From Ilyobacter polytropus DSM 2926 (GTDB taxonomy: Bacteria; Fusobacteriota; Fusobacteriia; Fusobacteriales; Fusobacteriaceae): a stretch of DNA of 64,000 nucleotides. The first letter of the stretch is position 1. Each line of letters opens with the position of its first letter. The DNA is taken from positions 558,001 to 622,000 of the forward strand of contig NC_014632.1 in NCBI RefSeq assembly GCF_000165505.1. The letters are read 5' to 3'. The notes beneath the pieces were generated by a model. The model saw only the letters and a list, made by a program, of their open reading frames with translations. It searched no databases and was not told where the DNA came from. This document shows positions 63,617-64,000 of the stretch, one piece after another. A program made the translations under genes and the position numbers.

Positions 63617-64000
63617 TTATTTTTTCACCTCATTTTTCTTAAAATTTTCATAAGAGATGTGGATATATTTGATAAGCTCATCCAATGAGTGAGCTCTGCT
63701 TCTGACACAGATATGGGCATCATTTTCACAGATAAAGCATTTTCTTTTTGGTAGATTCAGCTGACTTCTGCTGATACCTTGAGAGTCATCTTTGTAAACA
63801 TCAATGTCCACTAGTCTTCCGAGAGGATGATTTTTTTCTAGATCTATCATTGATTTTTTTATGTTTACAGGGTCTTCTTTTATAAACATAAGATATACAA
63901 GTCCTTCAAAGGAGTTAAGTGTTTCGTTATGTATTATTTTATTCTCAAAAATTCTGTGACATTCATTATTCATAATAGATGCTATATCATTGGCTACAAA
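63617..64000 (-). CDS. citX: Apo-citrate lyase phosphoribosyl-dephospho-CoA transferase, 5' end outside window
   Basis: CitX attaches the prosthetic group to the citrate lyase ACP (CitD). The frame continues without a break to the right edge (128 codons visible), so the start is outside; an internal ATG at 63973 would give only 118 residues, short for the usual 170-180. Signatures are HPLGRLVDIDVYKDD, GISRSQLNLPKRKCFIC and CVRSRAHSLDELI. It is translationally coupled to citG. Confidence 0.92.
   Translation of the reverse strand, partial: FVANDIASIMNNECHRIFENKIIHNETLNSFEGLVYLMFIKEDPVNIKKSMIDLEKNHPLGRLVDIDVYKDDSQGISRSQLNLPKRKCFICENDAHICVRSRAHSLDELIKYIHISYENFKKNEVKK

Overview
The window looks like chromosome of a low-GC, diderm, strictly anaerobic fermenter of the phylum Fusobacteriota, most like the marine Ilyobacter/Propionigenium group. 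This is inference from base composition, AGGAGG-type ribosome sites with frequent GTG and TTG starts, and gene content: pyruvate:ferredoxin oxidoreductase, Pta-AckA, an Rnf-type complex, citrate-lyase maturation genes and cobalamin salvage. No rRNA, tRNA, CRISPR array, transposase or phage gene was found.

Layout. 1-2573 (minus): a secreted protein cut by the window edge and a TPR lytic transglycosylase. 2925-6147: mutL, rlmH and two small DUF genes. 6231-11160: a TPR protein, lysS, a membrane diguanylate cyclase and a DUF5348-like protein. 11337-17228: a GH13 enzyme, an iron alcohol dehydrogenase (minus), nudC, an acetyltransferase and a lipocalin. 17420-19948: a LolCDE-like permease/ATPase pair and the long-form ribosome hibernation factor. 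20073-23064: cobU-cobS-cobC-cobT, a complete nucleotide-loop assembly set. 23151-27905: radC, a RicT-like PSP1 protein, a methyltransferase, an ankyrin protein and the NAD(P)HX repair enzyme (minus). 28606-40520: a long colinear block uvrB, nudix, xseA, TPR, dprA, topA, trmFO, xerC, hslV, yqeH, resembling the Firmicutes dprA-to-codY order but with yqeH where hslU-codY would be expected. 41050-44487: three type IV pilin-like genes with a Wzy/O-antigen-ligase family membrane protein among them. 44604-47697: a possible 50-residue peptide, an FAD protein, and metK behind a SAM-I riboswitch. 47937-51999: the divergent Rnf-like operon. 52145-59967: ftsY, pta, ackA and PFOR, the central pyruvate-to-acetate route. 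60365-64000: two tandem betaine/choline-type binding lipoproteins, a pterin dehydratase, and citG-citX (minus, running off the edge).

The most unusual locus is the Rnf-like operon. It has rnfC, a single gene fusing RnfD to RnfG, and short divergent RnfE and RnfA homologues, but no rnfB. By my alignment from memory, both RnfE and RnfA have lost the cysteines that hold the intramembrane 2Fe-2S cluster. The RnfD-RnfG fusion ends in an acidic tail of 30-residue repeats, each carrying DGEGGAT. This resembles the D-x-x-(S/T)-G-A-T motif that ApbE modifies with FMN, so the protein has up to five candidate FMN-threonine sites. The operon is framed by its own promoter and terminator.

A second notable feature is a family of modular intergenic repeats (about 15.6-16.2, 28.0-28.5 and 40.6-41.0 kb) with related inverted ends. 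The middle copy is a mosaic of the other two. Transcription signals are readable throughout: many consensus-like promoters with 17-base spacers and many hairpin-plus-T-tract terminators.
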